This document shows positions 52,204-60,987 of a stretch of 64,000 nucleotides of DNA, piece after piece. The stretch's first letter is position 1; each line of letters opens with the position of its first letter. The notes under the pieces are model-generated. The model did not search any database and was not told the origin of the DNA. It saw only the letters and a program-made list of their open reading frames with translations. The position numbers were made by a program, and so were the translations under genes. Origin of the DNA: an uncultured Lachnospiraceae bacterium (GTDB lineage Bacteria; Bacillota; Clostridia; Lachnospirales; Lachnospiraceae); the NCBI GenBank assembly GCA_910579465.1, contig CAJTUB010000005.1:248001-312000 (forward strand), written 5' to 3'.

Positions 52204-53712
52204 TTAGTTTTTATTCTGTCTGCGGTACATCCGCGCAAGCTTCTGGTAATACGGAATATTAATCTTTTCGTACTGCTCCTTTTTCATGCGCCACTGCCAG
52301 TTCCCTCCGAGCGTAGACGGAAAATTCATACGCGCCTCATTGCCGAGTCCCAGAAGGTCCTGCATCTGGAAAATCGCGGTATGCAGTGAAGAACGGTACG
52401 TCGCACGAATCAGCGCATCCGCTACGGACTCCTGCCGTCCGATACCGAAATACTCCCGGATTCCTCCCATATCCCAGTCGGACTTGCCCGAAAGACAGCC
52501 ATACAGCGTCTCATTGTCATGGGTGCCGATATAGGCAATGCTATTATTCGAAGTAAAATTGTGCGGAAGATACGGATTGTCCGGCGTACAATCTAACGCA
52601 AACTCCAGAACCTTCATTCCCGGATAACCGTTCTTCTGCATCAGGTCAATAACCGGCTGTGTCACAACCCCAAGGTCCTCGGCAATAATCTTCCCATCTC
52701 CGATTACCTCATTGATGACGCGCGTCAGCTTTTCGCCCGGTCCCTTTTTCCATTCGCCCTCCATCGCGGTTTCGCTCTCTGCATCAATCGAATAATAATT
52801 TACAATTCCGATAAAATGATCAATGCGGATTACGTCATAGCGCGCCGCAGAAACCGCCATACGCTCCCTCCACCATAAAAAGTCCTGCTGCTCCATAGCA
52901 TCCCAGCGGTACAGAGGATTGCCCCAGCGCTGTCCGGTTGCGGAAAACAAATCCGGCGGAACTCCCGCAATGTTGATTTCCCTGCGGAGTGCGTCCAGCT
53001 CAAACAACTCATAGTTTGCCCACACATCGGCGGAGTCCATCGCCATATAAAGCGGGATATCGCCGATGATTGCAACGCCCTTTTCCTTTGCATATGCGTG
53101 CAGACGGTTCCACTGCTCGTCAAATTTATACTGACAGAACATATAATAGCCGATTTCGTCGGAAAGCTTTGCCTCTATCTCTGCCAGCGCCTCCGGCTCA
53201 TGCAGGCGGAGCGGCATCTTCCACTCCTGCCACGGCTGACCGCCGACGGAGTCCTTGATTGCCATAAACATCGCATAATCCTTCAGCCAGAAGGAATTTT
53301 TCTCAAAAAACTCCAAAAACTCCTCGGTCTCCTTATGCTTGCTGTTCTGATAGGCAGTATGAAGCACCTCCCGGCGTCCCTCGTAAAGCGCGCTGTAATC
53401 CACACAGTCCGCCGAGTCACCCCAGAAAACCTCGCTACAGTCCTCAGCAGAAATCAGCCCCTCCTCAATTAACGTAGAAAGGTCAATAAAATACGGGTTG
53501 CCCGCAAATGCGGAAAACGACTGATACGGGCTGTCACCGTAGCCGGTAGGTCCTACCGGAAGTACCTGCCAGTAGGAATACTCCATCTCCCTGGCAAAAT
53601 CAACAAAGGCAAATGCCTCTTTCCCCAATGTGCCGATGCCGTAAGGTCCCGGCAGGCTGCTGATTGGCATCAGAATCCCTGCACTCCGCTCCCATTTCTT
53701 ATCTGTTTCCAT
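52204..53712 (-). CDS. malQ: 4-alpha-glucanotransferase (amylomaltase, GH77)
   Basis: The 502-residue enzyme starts with RSAGILMPISSLPGPYGIGT and has the GH77 catalytic segments RYDVIRIDHFIGIVNYYSID (nucleophile Asp), GKIIAEDLGVVTQPVIDLM (acid/base Glu) and AYIGTHDNETLYGCL. It rearranges maltodextrins in the cytoplasm, releasing glucose. It is upstream of the maltodextrin importer, but a terminator lies between. The 188 bp upstream of it hold no promoter that I can call with confidence. Confidence 0.96.
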   Translation of the reverse strand: METDKKWERSAGILMPISSLPGPYGIGTLGKEAFAFVDFAREMEYSYWQVLPVGPTGYGDSPYQSFSAFAGNPYFIDLSTLIEEGLISAEDCSEVFWGDSADCVDYSALYEGRREVLHTAYQNSKHKETEEFLEFFEKNSFWLKDYAMFMAIKDSVGGQPWQEWKMPLRLHEPEALAEIEAKLSDEIGYYMFCQYKFDEQWNRLHAYAKEKGVAIIGDIPLYMAMDSADVWANYELFELDALRREINIAGVPPDLFSATGQRWGNPLYRWDAMEQQDFLWWRERMAVSAARYDVIRIDHFIGIVNYYSIDAESETAMEGEWKKGPGEKLTRVINEVIGDGKIIAEDLGVVTQPVIDLMQKNGYPGMKVLEFALDCTPDNPYLPHNFTSNNSIAYIGTHDNETLYGCLSGKSDWDMGGIREYFGIGRQESVADALIRATYRSSLHTAIFQMQDLLGLGNEARMNFPSTLGGNWQWRMKKEQYEKINIPYYQKLARMYRRQNKN

Positions 53713-53900
53713 TTCTGTTCCCCTTTCCGTTTAGTTCCGCGCCTTATGGCATGGTTTAAATCTGCCTGCTTCTAGTTTATGCTGTTTTTAGAAAACTACT
53801 CTAAAAGCAACACCGCTCTTCTGCCACGGGCACTTACGAAAATTTGTTATTGTTAGTATATCACAAAACTGGCAAAAAAGGAACGGGGTTCCTCACTATG

Positions 53901-55196
53901 TTAATTCACAATCTGCATATGCACGCCTGACACCTCGTACCTTACCCTGTAACCGGAGAGCGCTTCTATCCCGTGCGTCCGCGTATAATCCCAAAGCATC
54001 CGGATGTCGTCCCCCAGCTGCTCGTATCTGCCGTTGCTTTCCTGTGAATTTAACAGCCGGCACATTTCCTTCGGAAGCCCGCTGATTTTTCCGTTCCCAT
54101 CTACTGAAATGTCATCCCAGGAATACCTGCCTCCGGTCGATTTCCCAAGAAAACCGGAAAGCTCCTTATAGGCGTTAATCCGGTGAAATTCTGCCGGGGT
54201 ATAGTCTGATGCCTGCATATGGCAGTCCCACAGCTCTTCTGAAAACTGTCCTTCCAGTATGCTGACAGCCAGCCGTTTTTCTTCCTCCGTAAAATCTCCG
54301 GTAACAGTTATTCTTCCATCGATATCTGACTCTATGGCATAGGCTTTCCCCAAAATGTCAATCCCTGCCTTTCCCAATGCTTCCTGCATCTCCGGGAGTA
54401 ACGTATTTTGTATCCTGCCATAAGCAGCCGCCCGTTCATAATCGTGCAGGTTTGCAAAAATTTTCAGATAAGCCTCCTCCTGCTTATCGAGCAGCTCCCC
54501 GGATGCCTTTTTCTCCAGCAGCTCTTCCACGCTTTTTGTCCCCGCATAGCGTTCCTCTTCCGGCAGGGAATCATACTGCTCCCTGTGCAGCCGTTCCATT
54601 TCATCGCTGTAATTCTGTCTGCCATCTGCCGTCGTCTGCTTCTGGTATTTTTCTTCTGCAATGCGGATACGGTAAGGCTCCTCTATATTGACATTCCCGC
54701 CGCCGTGGTTTTCCACCTTAATCGTATAACGTTCCGAGGCGTCCCAGTCCGGCAGGATAAGCTCCTTGCTGCCGTCGCCATTCTCTTTCGCTATCCCTAT
54801 CTGGTTTCCCTTCGTATCATAAACAACCAGATCATAATCGCAACCCTCCGGAATATGCTCCAGCCGGATGGTAAGCCTTGTCCCGATTCCCATCCTTGTA
54901 TAGAAATTCCTCTGCCTGTAGGAAAAGGAATAGCAGTCTGTATCCCCGTCGGAATCCAGCCTTCCCTCCAGATAGCTGTCACTGTTATGCAATAAAATTC
55001 CTAAATCATAGGTACTGTAATAGCTGTCTGTCCTGTCGTCATATTTCGTTTTCTGACGGTAGCTGTCATTTTTATTCCCACAGCCTTCCAGCAGGACCGT
55101 CTGCTCGTTCAGCTCCTTCATGGGAGAAGCAAAGCCCTTTTTCCCATAACGGACGCCACCAAGCAAAGGACTACTGACATAATGTGTATAGTTCAT
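53901..55196 (-). CDS. Hypothetical protein with PPC-like beta domain, no signal peptide
   Basis: The 431-residue protein is read from the ATG 55194-55196 (after GGAGGCCAAGGATAGT). Residues 75-180 resemble a pre-peptidase C-terminal (PPC) beta-sandwich: YLEGRLDSDGDTDCYSFSY, TIRLEHIPEGCDYDLVVYD, ERYTIKVENHGG. The remainder is mostly helical and charged, with ITVTGDFTEEEKRLAVSILE. PPC domains normally sit on secreted proteins, yet the N-terminus is hydrophilic. Its place beside the flagellin locus raises the possibility of export by the flagellar apparatus (inference). The family is not recognised. Confidence 0.7.
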   Translation of the reverse strand: MNYTHYVSSPLLGGVRYGKKGFASPMKELNEQTVLLEGCGNKNDSYRQKTKYDDRTDSYYSTYDLGILLHNSDSYLEGRLDSDGDTDCYSFSYRQRNFYTRMGIGTRLTIRLEHIPEGCDYDLVVYDTKGNQIGIAKENGDGSKELILPDWDASERYTIKVENHGGGNVNIEEPYRIRIAEEKYQKQTTADGRQNYSDEMERLHREQYDSLPEEERYAGTKSVEELLEKKASGELLDKQEEAYLKIFANLHDYERAAAYGRIQNTLLPEMQEALGKAGIDILGKAYAIESDIDGRITVTGDFTEEEKRLAVSILEGQFSEELWDCHMQASDYTPAEFHRINAYKELSGFLGKSTGGRYSWDDISVDGNGKISGLPKEMCRLLNSQESNGRYEQLGDDIRMLWDYTRTHGIEALSGYRVRYEVSGVHMQIVN

Positions 55197-55266
55197 ACTA
55201 TCCTTGGCCTCCATGTATTATTTCTCATGTCACTCATACCGAGGAAGCGCTGATGAAAGCGTTTCC

Positions 55267-55569
55267 CTAAAAAAACAGCACTATCACCGCCGCCAATATT
55301 ATAACAATTAATACCGGTGGTACGAAAAGGGACATCCAAAAAAATAAACTGCCGCCTTGTTTTCGATATCTTGTTATATTATAAGCGATGTCTGACACCA
55401 GCCACACAAGGTTATACAATGAAAATCCTACTACAAAGCTGCATTCCACAACAAATCCGCTGTTCAGTGCAAACCATAACCCAATCGCTGTATAGCTCAG
55501 ACATACTCCAAATACGCTGTTCAATAAAACTGCAATACTCTTTGAATATAGTTTCGACTTCTTTCCCAT
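55267..55569 (-). CDS. Small membrane protein of unknown function
   Basis: The 100-residue protein has three hydrophobic helices (SIAVLLNSVFGVCLSYTAIG, CSFVVGFSLYNLVWLVSDIA, FFWMSLFVPPVLIVIILAAV). I take the second ATG (55567-55569) because GAGGAACGG lies just before it. No family recognised. It lies beyond the terminator of the flagellin-fliS transcript, so it is probably transcribed separately. Confidence 0.6.
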   Translation of the reverse strand: MGKKSKLYSKSIAVLLNSVFGVCLSYTAIGLWFALNSGFVVECSFVVGFSLYNLVWLVSDIAYNITRYRKQGGSLFFWMSLFVPPVLIVIILAAVIVLFF

Positions 55570-55602
55570 TCCGTTCCTCATGTCTTCTTGAATCGTCTGT
55601 TT

Positions 55603-55640
55603 ACAAAAAAGGGGCTGCGCTTCGTGCGACAGCCCCTTAA
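55603..55640 (-). terminator. Rho-independent terminator of the flagellin-fliS operon
   Basis: On the minus strand AAGGGGCTG and CAGCCCCTT form a strong stem followed by TTTTGT, about 40 bp after the fliS stop. Confidence 0.85.
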
Positions 55641-55676
55641 ACGGGGAACACTTCCCCTCGCAGTATCGAGTAGCTT

Positions 55677-56156
55677 TTATGCTGTAAATCCTCTCTTTGC
55701 TTCATTTACATTTACATATATTTCGTTTAACTTGCCGCGCCCGTAGGTCAGTCCCGCATATACCTGCTGGGTGTTCTGCATTACCGGACCGCTGCTGTCT
55801 TCTTCGCTTACCTTTTTGTAGCCGTCAAGAAGCTTTTCGATAACCTCTGCCACATTTGCCAGCCGCTCCGGCTGTTTTTGTATTCTTGCCGCGGTCAGCT
55901 CACGGTTTACAAAAATATAAAGGCTCATCAATTGATAGGAAAGTCCGACCTGGTAGTCAAGGGATGCCATCAGTTCGCTGATAAAGCGTCCTGCATGGAC
56001 AAGCTCCTTTTCGTATACTGCCATGTCTTCTGCCGCAAAGGCTTCCTTTGCCGACTCAAGGTCACTCAGGATAATTTCGTACATAATCACAACCAGCTCA
56101 CTGCGCGATGCCTGTGTTACCCGCATGCTGAACTCCTGTATCAATTCCTTTTTCAT
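55677..56156 (-). CDS. fliS: Flagellar export chaperone FliS
   Basis: The 159-residue helical protein shows the FliS pattern: TQASRSELVVIMYEIILSDL, a middle helix FISELMASLDYQVGLSYQLM and SLYIFVNRELTAARIQKQPE. FliS binds the flagellin C-terminal helices and prevents premature polymerisation. It directly follows the flagellin gene with no terminator between, and carries a GGAGGC ribosome site. It is slightly longer than average at the C-terminus. Confidence 0.88.
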   Translation of the reverse strand: MKKELIQEFSMRVTQASRSELVVIMYEIILSDLESAKEAFAAEDMAVYEKELVHAGRFISELMASLDYQVGLSYQLMSLYIFVNRELTAARIQKQPERLANVAEVIEKLLDGYKKVSEEDSSGPVMQNTQQVYAGLTYGRGKLNEIYVNVNEAKRGFTA

Positions 56157-56205
56157 AACCTGCCTCCATTTTCAACCTGTCTTTTCCACCGGGCACTCCC
56201 TTTTA

Positions 56206-57627
56206 TCAGCCCTGCAGCAGCGATAAAATATTCTGCGGACGCTCATTTGCCTGGGCAAGCATCGCGTTGCCTGACTGGGACAGCACCTGCTGCTGTGTAT
56301 AGGTTACCATTTCCTTCGCCATATCCACATCTTCGATACGGGACAACGCTTCTGTCAGGTTCTCCGCGGAAACATTCAGACTGTTAATACAATGCTCCAG
56401 ACGGTTCTGATATGCGCCGAGCTTTGCACGGATAGACGAAATCTCATTTACCGCGTTCTCAAATATCGTAATCGCCTTCTGTGCAGACTCCTGCGTATTT
56501 ACGTTGACAACCTCTGTTCCGAGCGTATCGGTATTTACCTTCGGAATACGCACCTCCATCGTCTGTCCCTCATTTGCACCAATCTGCAAATCCATCGGTC
56601 CCGCCTTTAACACGGTAACGGTTGCCGAAGCGGTTCCCTCTACCTTAAACTTCATCTTGAAATCATTTACGTCCGTAACGGTGACATAGTCGCCGTCAAT
56701 GGAAACGGTTGCGGTCGGCTTGAAGCCCGTATCATAATCCAGCTCTACGACCGCGTCCACGCCCTGTGCCTTCACACCGGAGGTAATTCCGAGTGCAGCT
56801 GCAAGCGCTGCATCCGTACAGTAAATCTCAATCTCTGCATCATCGCCTTTATCGACGCTTTCAAACCGGAAGCCTTCGGCGTCTGCCAGCGTGCTTACCT
56901 GCATATCGCCTCCTGCATCTGCCGCTACCGGCGAAACCTCAATGTCTACTGCAGAGCCTGCATTACGCATTTTTTCATAGATATCGTTTAACGTATCCGT
57001 AGCCTCGACTTCGATTTCCTTATCGTTGATGGAAATCTTTCCGGTAAAGCCGAGCGCTGCAGTCTTGCTTGTCGTTGCCGGCATCTGGGTTTCCAGCTTT
57101 GCCGACTCCGGCGCTGTTGTAACCGTAAGTGTATATTCTGTAATTTCAACTGCGTCCGATAAGGAAAGCAGCTGAATCTGTTCATTGTCGGAATAAGAAC
57201 GGCGGTCTACCGTGCCGTTTAACAGCTTCTTGGTATTAAACTCCGTCGTATCGGAAATACGGTTGATTTCTTCGTTCAGCTGGTCGATTTCGTCCTGAAT
57301 TGCCTTCCGGTCCTCGTCGGTATTTACACCATTCGCCGCCTGTACAGAAAGCTCTCTCATACGCTGCAGCATTGCCTCTACTTCCTCTAATGCGCCCTCG
57401 GCAGTCTGAATTACCGAGATACCGTCTGCTGCGTTCCGGGAAGCCTGCTCCAAACCCGCAATCTGCGTCTTCATCTTTTCAGAAATTGCAAGTCCTGCCG
57501 CATCATCTGCCGCACGGTTAATGCGGAAGCCGGAGGAAAGACGCTCTAAACTCGTATCCAGTCTGTTATTTGTCTTTCCAAGAATATTACACGCCTTCAG
57601 CGCTGAAATGTTGTGGTTGATTCTCAT
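56206..57627 (-). CDS. hag: Flagellin
   Basis: The 473-residue flagellin starts MRINHNISALKACNILGKTN, followed by SLERLSSGFRINRAADDAAG and AISEKMKTQIAGLEQASRNA (D0/D1). The C-terminal D1/D0 part includes RAKLGAYQNRLEHCINSLNV and ends ANERPQNILSLLQG. The middle (about 150-370) is a variable, Thr/Ala/Asp-rich beta region, including IEVEATDTLNDIYEKMRNAG. It is the filament subunit, here transcribed with fliS. Confidence 0.96.
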   Translation of the reverse strand: MRINHNISALKACNILGKTNNRLDTSLERLSSGFRINRAADDAAGLAISEKMKTQIAGLEQASRNAADGISVIQTAEGALEEVEAMLQRMRELSVQAANGVNTDEDRKAIQDEIDQLNEEINRISDTTEFNTKKLLNGTVDRRSYSDNEQIQLLSLSDAVEITEYTLTVTTAPESAKLETQMPATTSKTAALGFTGKISINDKEIEVEATDTLNDIYEKMRNAGSAVDIEVSPVAADAGGDMQVSTLADAEGFRFESVDKGDDAEIEIYCTDAALAAALGITSGVKAQGVDAVVELDYDTGFKPTATVSIDGDYVTVTDVNDFKMKFKVEGTASATVTVLKAGPMDLQIGANEGQTMEVRIPKVNTDTLGTEVVNVNTQESAQKAITIFENAVNEISSIRAKLGAYQNRLEHCINSLNVSAENLTEALSRIEDVDMAKEMVTYTQQQVLSQSGNAMLAQANERPQNILSLLQG

Positions 57628-57677
57628 ACTGTCACCTGTTCCTTTCCAAGGTCACAAACGCAAGGTTCTGCGTTCTG

Positions 57678-60600
57678 CTATGCCTTCTCGATTTCCATAA
57701 TATGAACAAATACCGCTCTCGATACTGCCAGAAGCTGTGCCGTATCCGGCTTTTCACTCGACCGCGGTTCGGTGACATCTCCTTCCGTGTCAATGCCCGG
57801 GATACGGTTCACGGCATACTCTTCCGACCTTGCGCCGGTACCGCAGTATACCAATGCATCCGATACCCCTAAATCCAATAACCGTTCTGTCAGCTCCCGT
57901 TTACTGTGTTCAATCAGTCCGGTTCCTTCCCGGGAATCACTGCTGACAAAACAGAAAATCCGATTGTCTTCCATATGTATATCCGCCTGGACAGTTCCAA
58001 GCTTTACCAACGGAATCTTTACCGATGCTCTTCCACCCTCTTCTGCCTGACCTTCCGTCTGTAAGGTTACCCGCATGCTCTTTAAGCCCTCGGCGGTTTC
58101 TATCGGAAAATCGAAGCATTCCTTCCCTGCGCATTCCCCGCGCAGCTTTACTCCCATCTTAATCTGTTTCAGCGCCTTCAAATCGACCGCAGCCGGTTCT
58201 CCTGCGCACATATCATCCTCTAAGTTACGAACGGCCTTTTTCAGATTACGGTAGAACCCTCCGGCAACGCGTACATCAAACAGACTCTCGGTACTGTCGG
58301 CACCGCCTGCCGAAAGCAGCGCATCTGCCTCGCTCTCCGTCTCTTTCTCTGTCTGCTTCCCATACTGCTTCAACAGACTGCCAAGCCTTCCATACATCTC
58401 GCCGGTTCCTGCCAGAAACTCCTTTGCCGCCTCCACATTATTCGAGGTAACTACAAGTCCGAGTCCCTTTAAGAACTCCGGAGCCTGCGCTGCGCTTTCC
58501 GCATTTGTACGGAGCTCCTGTACTGCCTGCGCCGTTTCCTCCTCCGTGCGGGCAGTTCCTTCTTTATAAAATTCGTAACCGTCGCTAACCGATATATCGG
58601 CAATTTTCCCCGGAATCTTAATACCGGAAAGAATTTGTGCATCGATTTTTGAACTGTTCGGAAGCAGTTCCCGTACCCGGCTTACATTTTCATCCGCCGT
58701 TACATTAATGCCGCCCATTTTTGCCGTCCGCATCGCCGAAAGCAGGTTTCCGAGCGTTAATTCCCTGCCGCTCTCCATAACGACGCCGATTGCAGCACCA
58801 TCCGTTTTCTCTAACTGGTTAAACAGACGGAACATTCCGATGTACGCGGAACGCTCCTCCGGGGTAACTCCCGCATTCTTTTCTACCTTGAAGAGATATC
58901 TTGCAAACTTCTCCGTATCATTTTCAAGCCCGTCCTCCATGCGGATTTCGGCAACTCTGCGCGACAGGGCATCTACGGTCTCCGTAAGCGGGTTAATTCC
59001 CTCCCGGATTAAGCGTAACGCCGCTGCCGGATGCATTCCCTCTACAAGCTCGGTCACCTTACGGTCATATTCCTTCACCGCCGCAATATTTGCTTCGTTC
59101 AGCTCAATGGAATTATACGCCAGAATCCGCACTGCACGCAGGTTCTCCGGCGACACCTCCATTCCCATGGAAGTAAGCAGCTGCGCATTCCCCGAAAAGG
59201 CATTATTAATGGAATCGCCGTAAATCGACTGCGGTCTGGTTCCAAGCATATCATAGGCTTCTCCGGCACGCTGCATCTTCGCACTGAGATTGCTTCCGGC
59301 AGCGGAAAGTGCCTCTAAGGTCACATCACTGCGGTTTTCAAAGGTAACGCCTAACGTATAGCTCGGAGACTTGGACAGGCTGTCCAGGTTCTGCATCGTC
59401 TGGCGGAACATCTCCTCCATGGAGCGGTTTCCGGAGACTCCGGCATTGTCTGTATAGTAACGGTAGTAATTATTCTCCAGAATACGCAGACCGTCTACTA
59501 CCTTTGCAAGACCCGAGGTGTCAATCCGGATTCCCTGCCGTTCCAGACGGTATGCCGACTCTGTTGTCATCTTCAGACGGATTTCTTCGAGTCTTCTTTT
59601 TGCCCGCACCACGCTGATGTCGAAGTCCATCGAGAAGCCCGAAACTTCCTTCAATACCGCCTGCTCCAGCGTGTTCGGCTGTGCGTTGCTCTTTATCTCG
59701 TCCTCGGCAAAGGCAAGGTCGTTAAATGTAACGTCCTCTCTTGCCGCCTGCTGCATTGCCCGGCCCAGTACGGCCTCCTCCGGAACCTCCTGCCCCGGCT
59801 GCAGCTCCTGTACCTTCTGCGCCGCTTTCTTCACATAAGCGCGTTCTACGGTCTCCGGTGCGAAGCCCTGCATACGCTCTACGCGCTCGCCTACCTCGGT
59901 TTTGGTAAGGGCGGTCAGGCTTGCCTTGATTGCCTGTCTGCCCTCTGACAGCGCCCCGGCCGCCAGCTCTGCCACTTCCTCCGGCGTGCGCTTCTTCACA
60001 TCATTCAGCAACCGCATCTGCACCAGATTTTCTCCCGTAATCGGAAGGCCATGCTCCGTAAGCCATCTGGCATTGGAGAGATTCTCCTTCGTAACCGGAA
60101 GCCCCGCATTGACGCAGACCTGATTTGCCGATTTGGTCAGACGCTCCCATACCTTTTCCGATATCGGTGTCGATTTTACATTTCCTGCGCTGTACTGCGC
60201 CAGATATACATTTTCAATGGTCGGCTCTTTTTCAAACTTAATCATATAATACTGCACCGACTCGGACATCTCTGATACTCTTCCCGCAAACTCCACCGCC
60301 TGATATACTTTATTTACCGTAGCTTCCGTGACCGGAACACCGGCTGCCAGCAGCTTCTCTGCAATATATTCCGCCGCCGGATTTCCCTTTAACGCTCTTT
60401 TTGCAATTTCAATCACGGCTTCGCGCTTTTCAGCCAGCTTCACCTTCTGGCTTTCCAGACTTGCTGCCTTCAGCTCCCGTCCGAGACGGATATGCTCGAT
60501 GGCTCTGGCAAGCTGCTCCGCTGTCAGCTCCTCTACCGTAATCCCTTCTGCGCAAAGAGCCTCGTAATCCTCCTCCGTCAGCTGGCCTACGGTATCTTCT

Positions 60601-60860
60601 AAGGTCTTTTCCTCTTCCTGCTCTGCCTGCTCCTCTTCCTCCGGGCGGGTCTTGCTTACATCGCCATAGCAGATTTCCTCCTCCACACTGCCGACAGCTC
60701 CTTCTGATACACTTACCGTTATATCGGTCTTGCCGCCTTCCCTGGCAGCCTGTGCTGCAAAGACTGCGGAAGCATTCTTCCCCGCAGCCGTGGCGGAGTG
60801 TTGTACTTCACCAGCCTTCTCCGGTTTTCTGTCGCCATATAAGGTATGGATTCCATTCAT
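57678..60860 (-). CDS. Very large FliK-like / DUF6240 protein
   Basis: The 1060-residue cytoplasmic-type protein has a disordered N-terminus, a Glu-rich stretch and a long helical body with repeated 'LPITGENLVQMRLL'-type segments (e.g. GVPVTEATVNKVYQAVEFAG, GLPVTKENLSNARWLTEHGL, GMEVSPENLRAVRILAYNSI). The last ~150 residues (LKSMRVTLQTEGQAEEGG, IPLVKLGTVQADIHMEDNRI, LIEHSKRELTERLLDLGVSD) resemble the C-terminal domain of hook-length proteins. The whole fits what I recall as DUF6240. It lies directly upstream of flagellin, suggesting a flagellar secretion or length-control role (inference). Confidence 0.7.
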   Translation of the reverse strand: MNGIHTLYGDRKPEKAGEVQHSATAAGKNASAVFAAQAAREGGKTDITVSVSEGAVGSVEEEICYGDVSKTRPEEEEQAEQEEEKTLEDTVGQLTEEDYEALCAEGITVEELTAEQLARAIEHIRLGRELKAASLESQKVKLAEKREAVIEIAKRALKGNPAAEYIAEKLLAAGVPVTEATVNKVYQAVEFAGRVSEMSESVQYYMIKFEKEPTIENVYLAQYSAGNVKSTPISEKVWERLTKSANQVCVNAGLPVTKENLSNARWLTEHGLPITGENLVQMRLLNDVKKRTPEEVAELAAGALSEGRQAIKASLTALTKTEVGERVERMQGFAPETVERAYVKKAAQKVQELQPGQEVPEEAVLGRAMQQAAREDVTFNDLAFAEDEIKSNAQPNTLEQAVLKEVSGFSMDFDISVVRAKRRLEEIRLKMTTESAYRLERQGIRIDTSGLAKVVDGLRILENNYYRYYTDNAGVSGNRSMEEMFRQTMQNLDSLSKSPSYTLGVTFENRSDVTLEALSAAGSNLSAKMQRAGEAYDMLGTRPQSIYGDSINNAFSGNAQLLTSMGMEVSPENLRAVRILAYNSIELNEANIAAVKEYDRKVTELVEGMHPAAALRLIREGINPLTETVDALSRRVAEIRMEDGLENDTEKFARYLFKVEKNAGVTPEERSAYIGMFRLFNQLEKTDGAAIGVVMESGRELTLGNLLSAMRTAKMGGINVTADENVSRVRELLPNSSKIDAQILSGIKIPGKIADISVSDGYEFYKEGTARTEEETAQAVQELRTNAESAAQAPEFLKGLGLVVTSNNVEAAKEFLAGTGEMYGRLGSLLKQYGKQTEKETESEADALLSAGGADSTESLFDVRVAGGFYRNLKKAVRNLEDDMCAGEPAAVDLKALKQIKMGVKLRGECAGKECFDFPIETAEGLKSMRVTLQTEGQAEEGGRASVKIPLVKLGTVQADIHMEDNRIFCFVSSDSREGTGLIEHSKRELTERLLDLGVSDALVYCGTGARSEEYAVNRIPGIDTEGDVTEPRSSEKPDTAQLLAVSRAVFVHIMEIEKA

Positions 60861-60901
60861 ACAAACGCCTCCTCCAAGATTCCGTTTTTCTCTTTCTTAT
60901 T

Positions 60902-60929
60902 ATTTCGGTCTTTCCGGCAAAAATCTTTA
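60902..60929 (-). promoter_or_regulatory. Candidate sigma-28 (SigD-type) flagellar promoter
   Basis: On the minus strand TAAA (complement 60926-60929), 16 bp, then ACCGAAAT (complement 60902-60909), similar to the TAAA / GCCGATAA flagellar consensus. It lies 42 bp before the ATG of the FliK-like gene. Confidence 0.35.
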
Positions 60930-60987
60930 TACATTCCAGCGCTTTCCTCTGAATAGATTTATAGAAAGCCTTTTATAAGGAGCTGTC

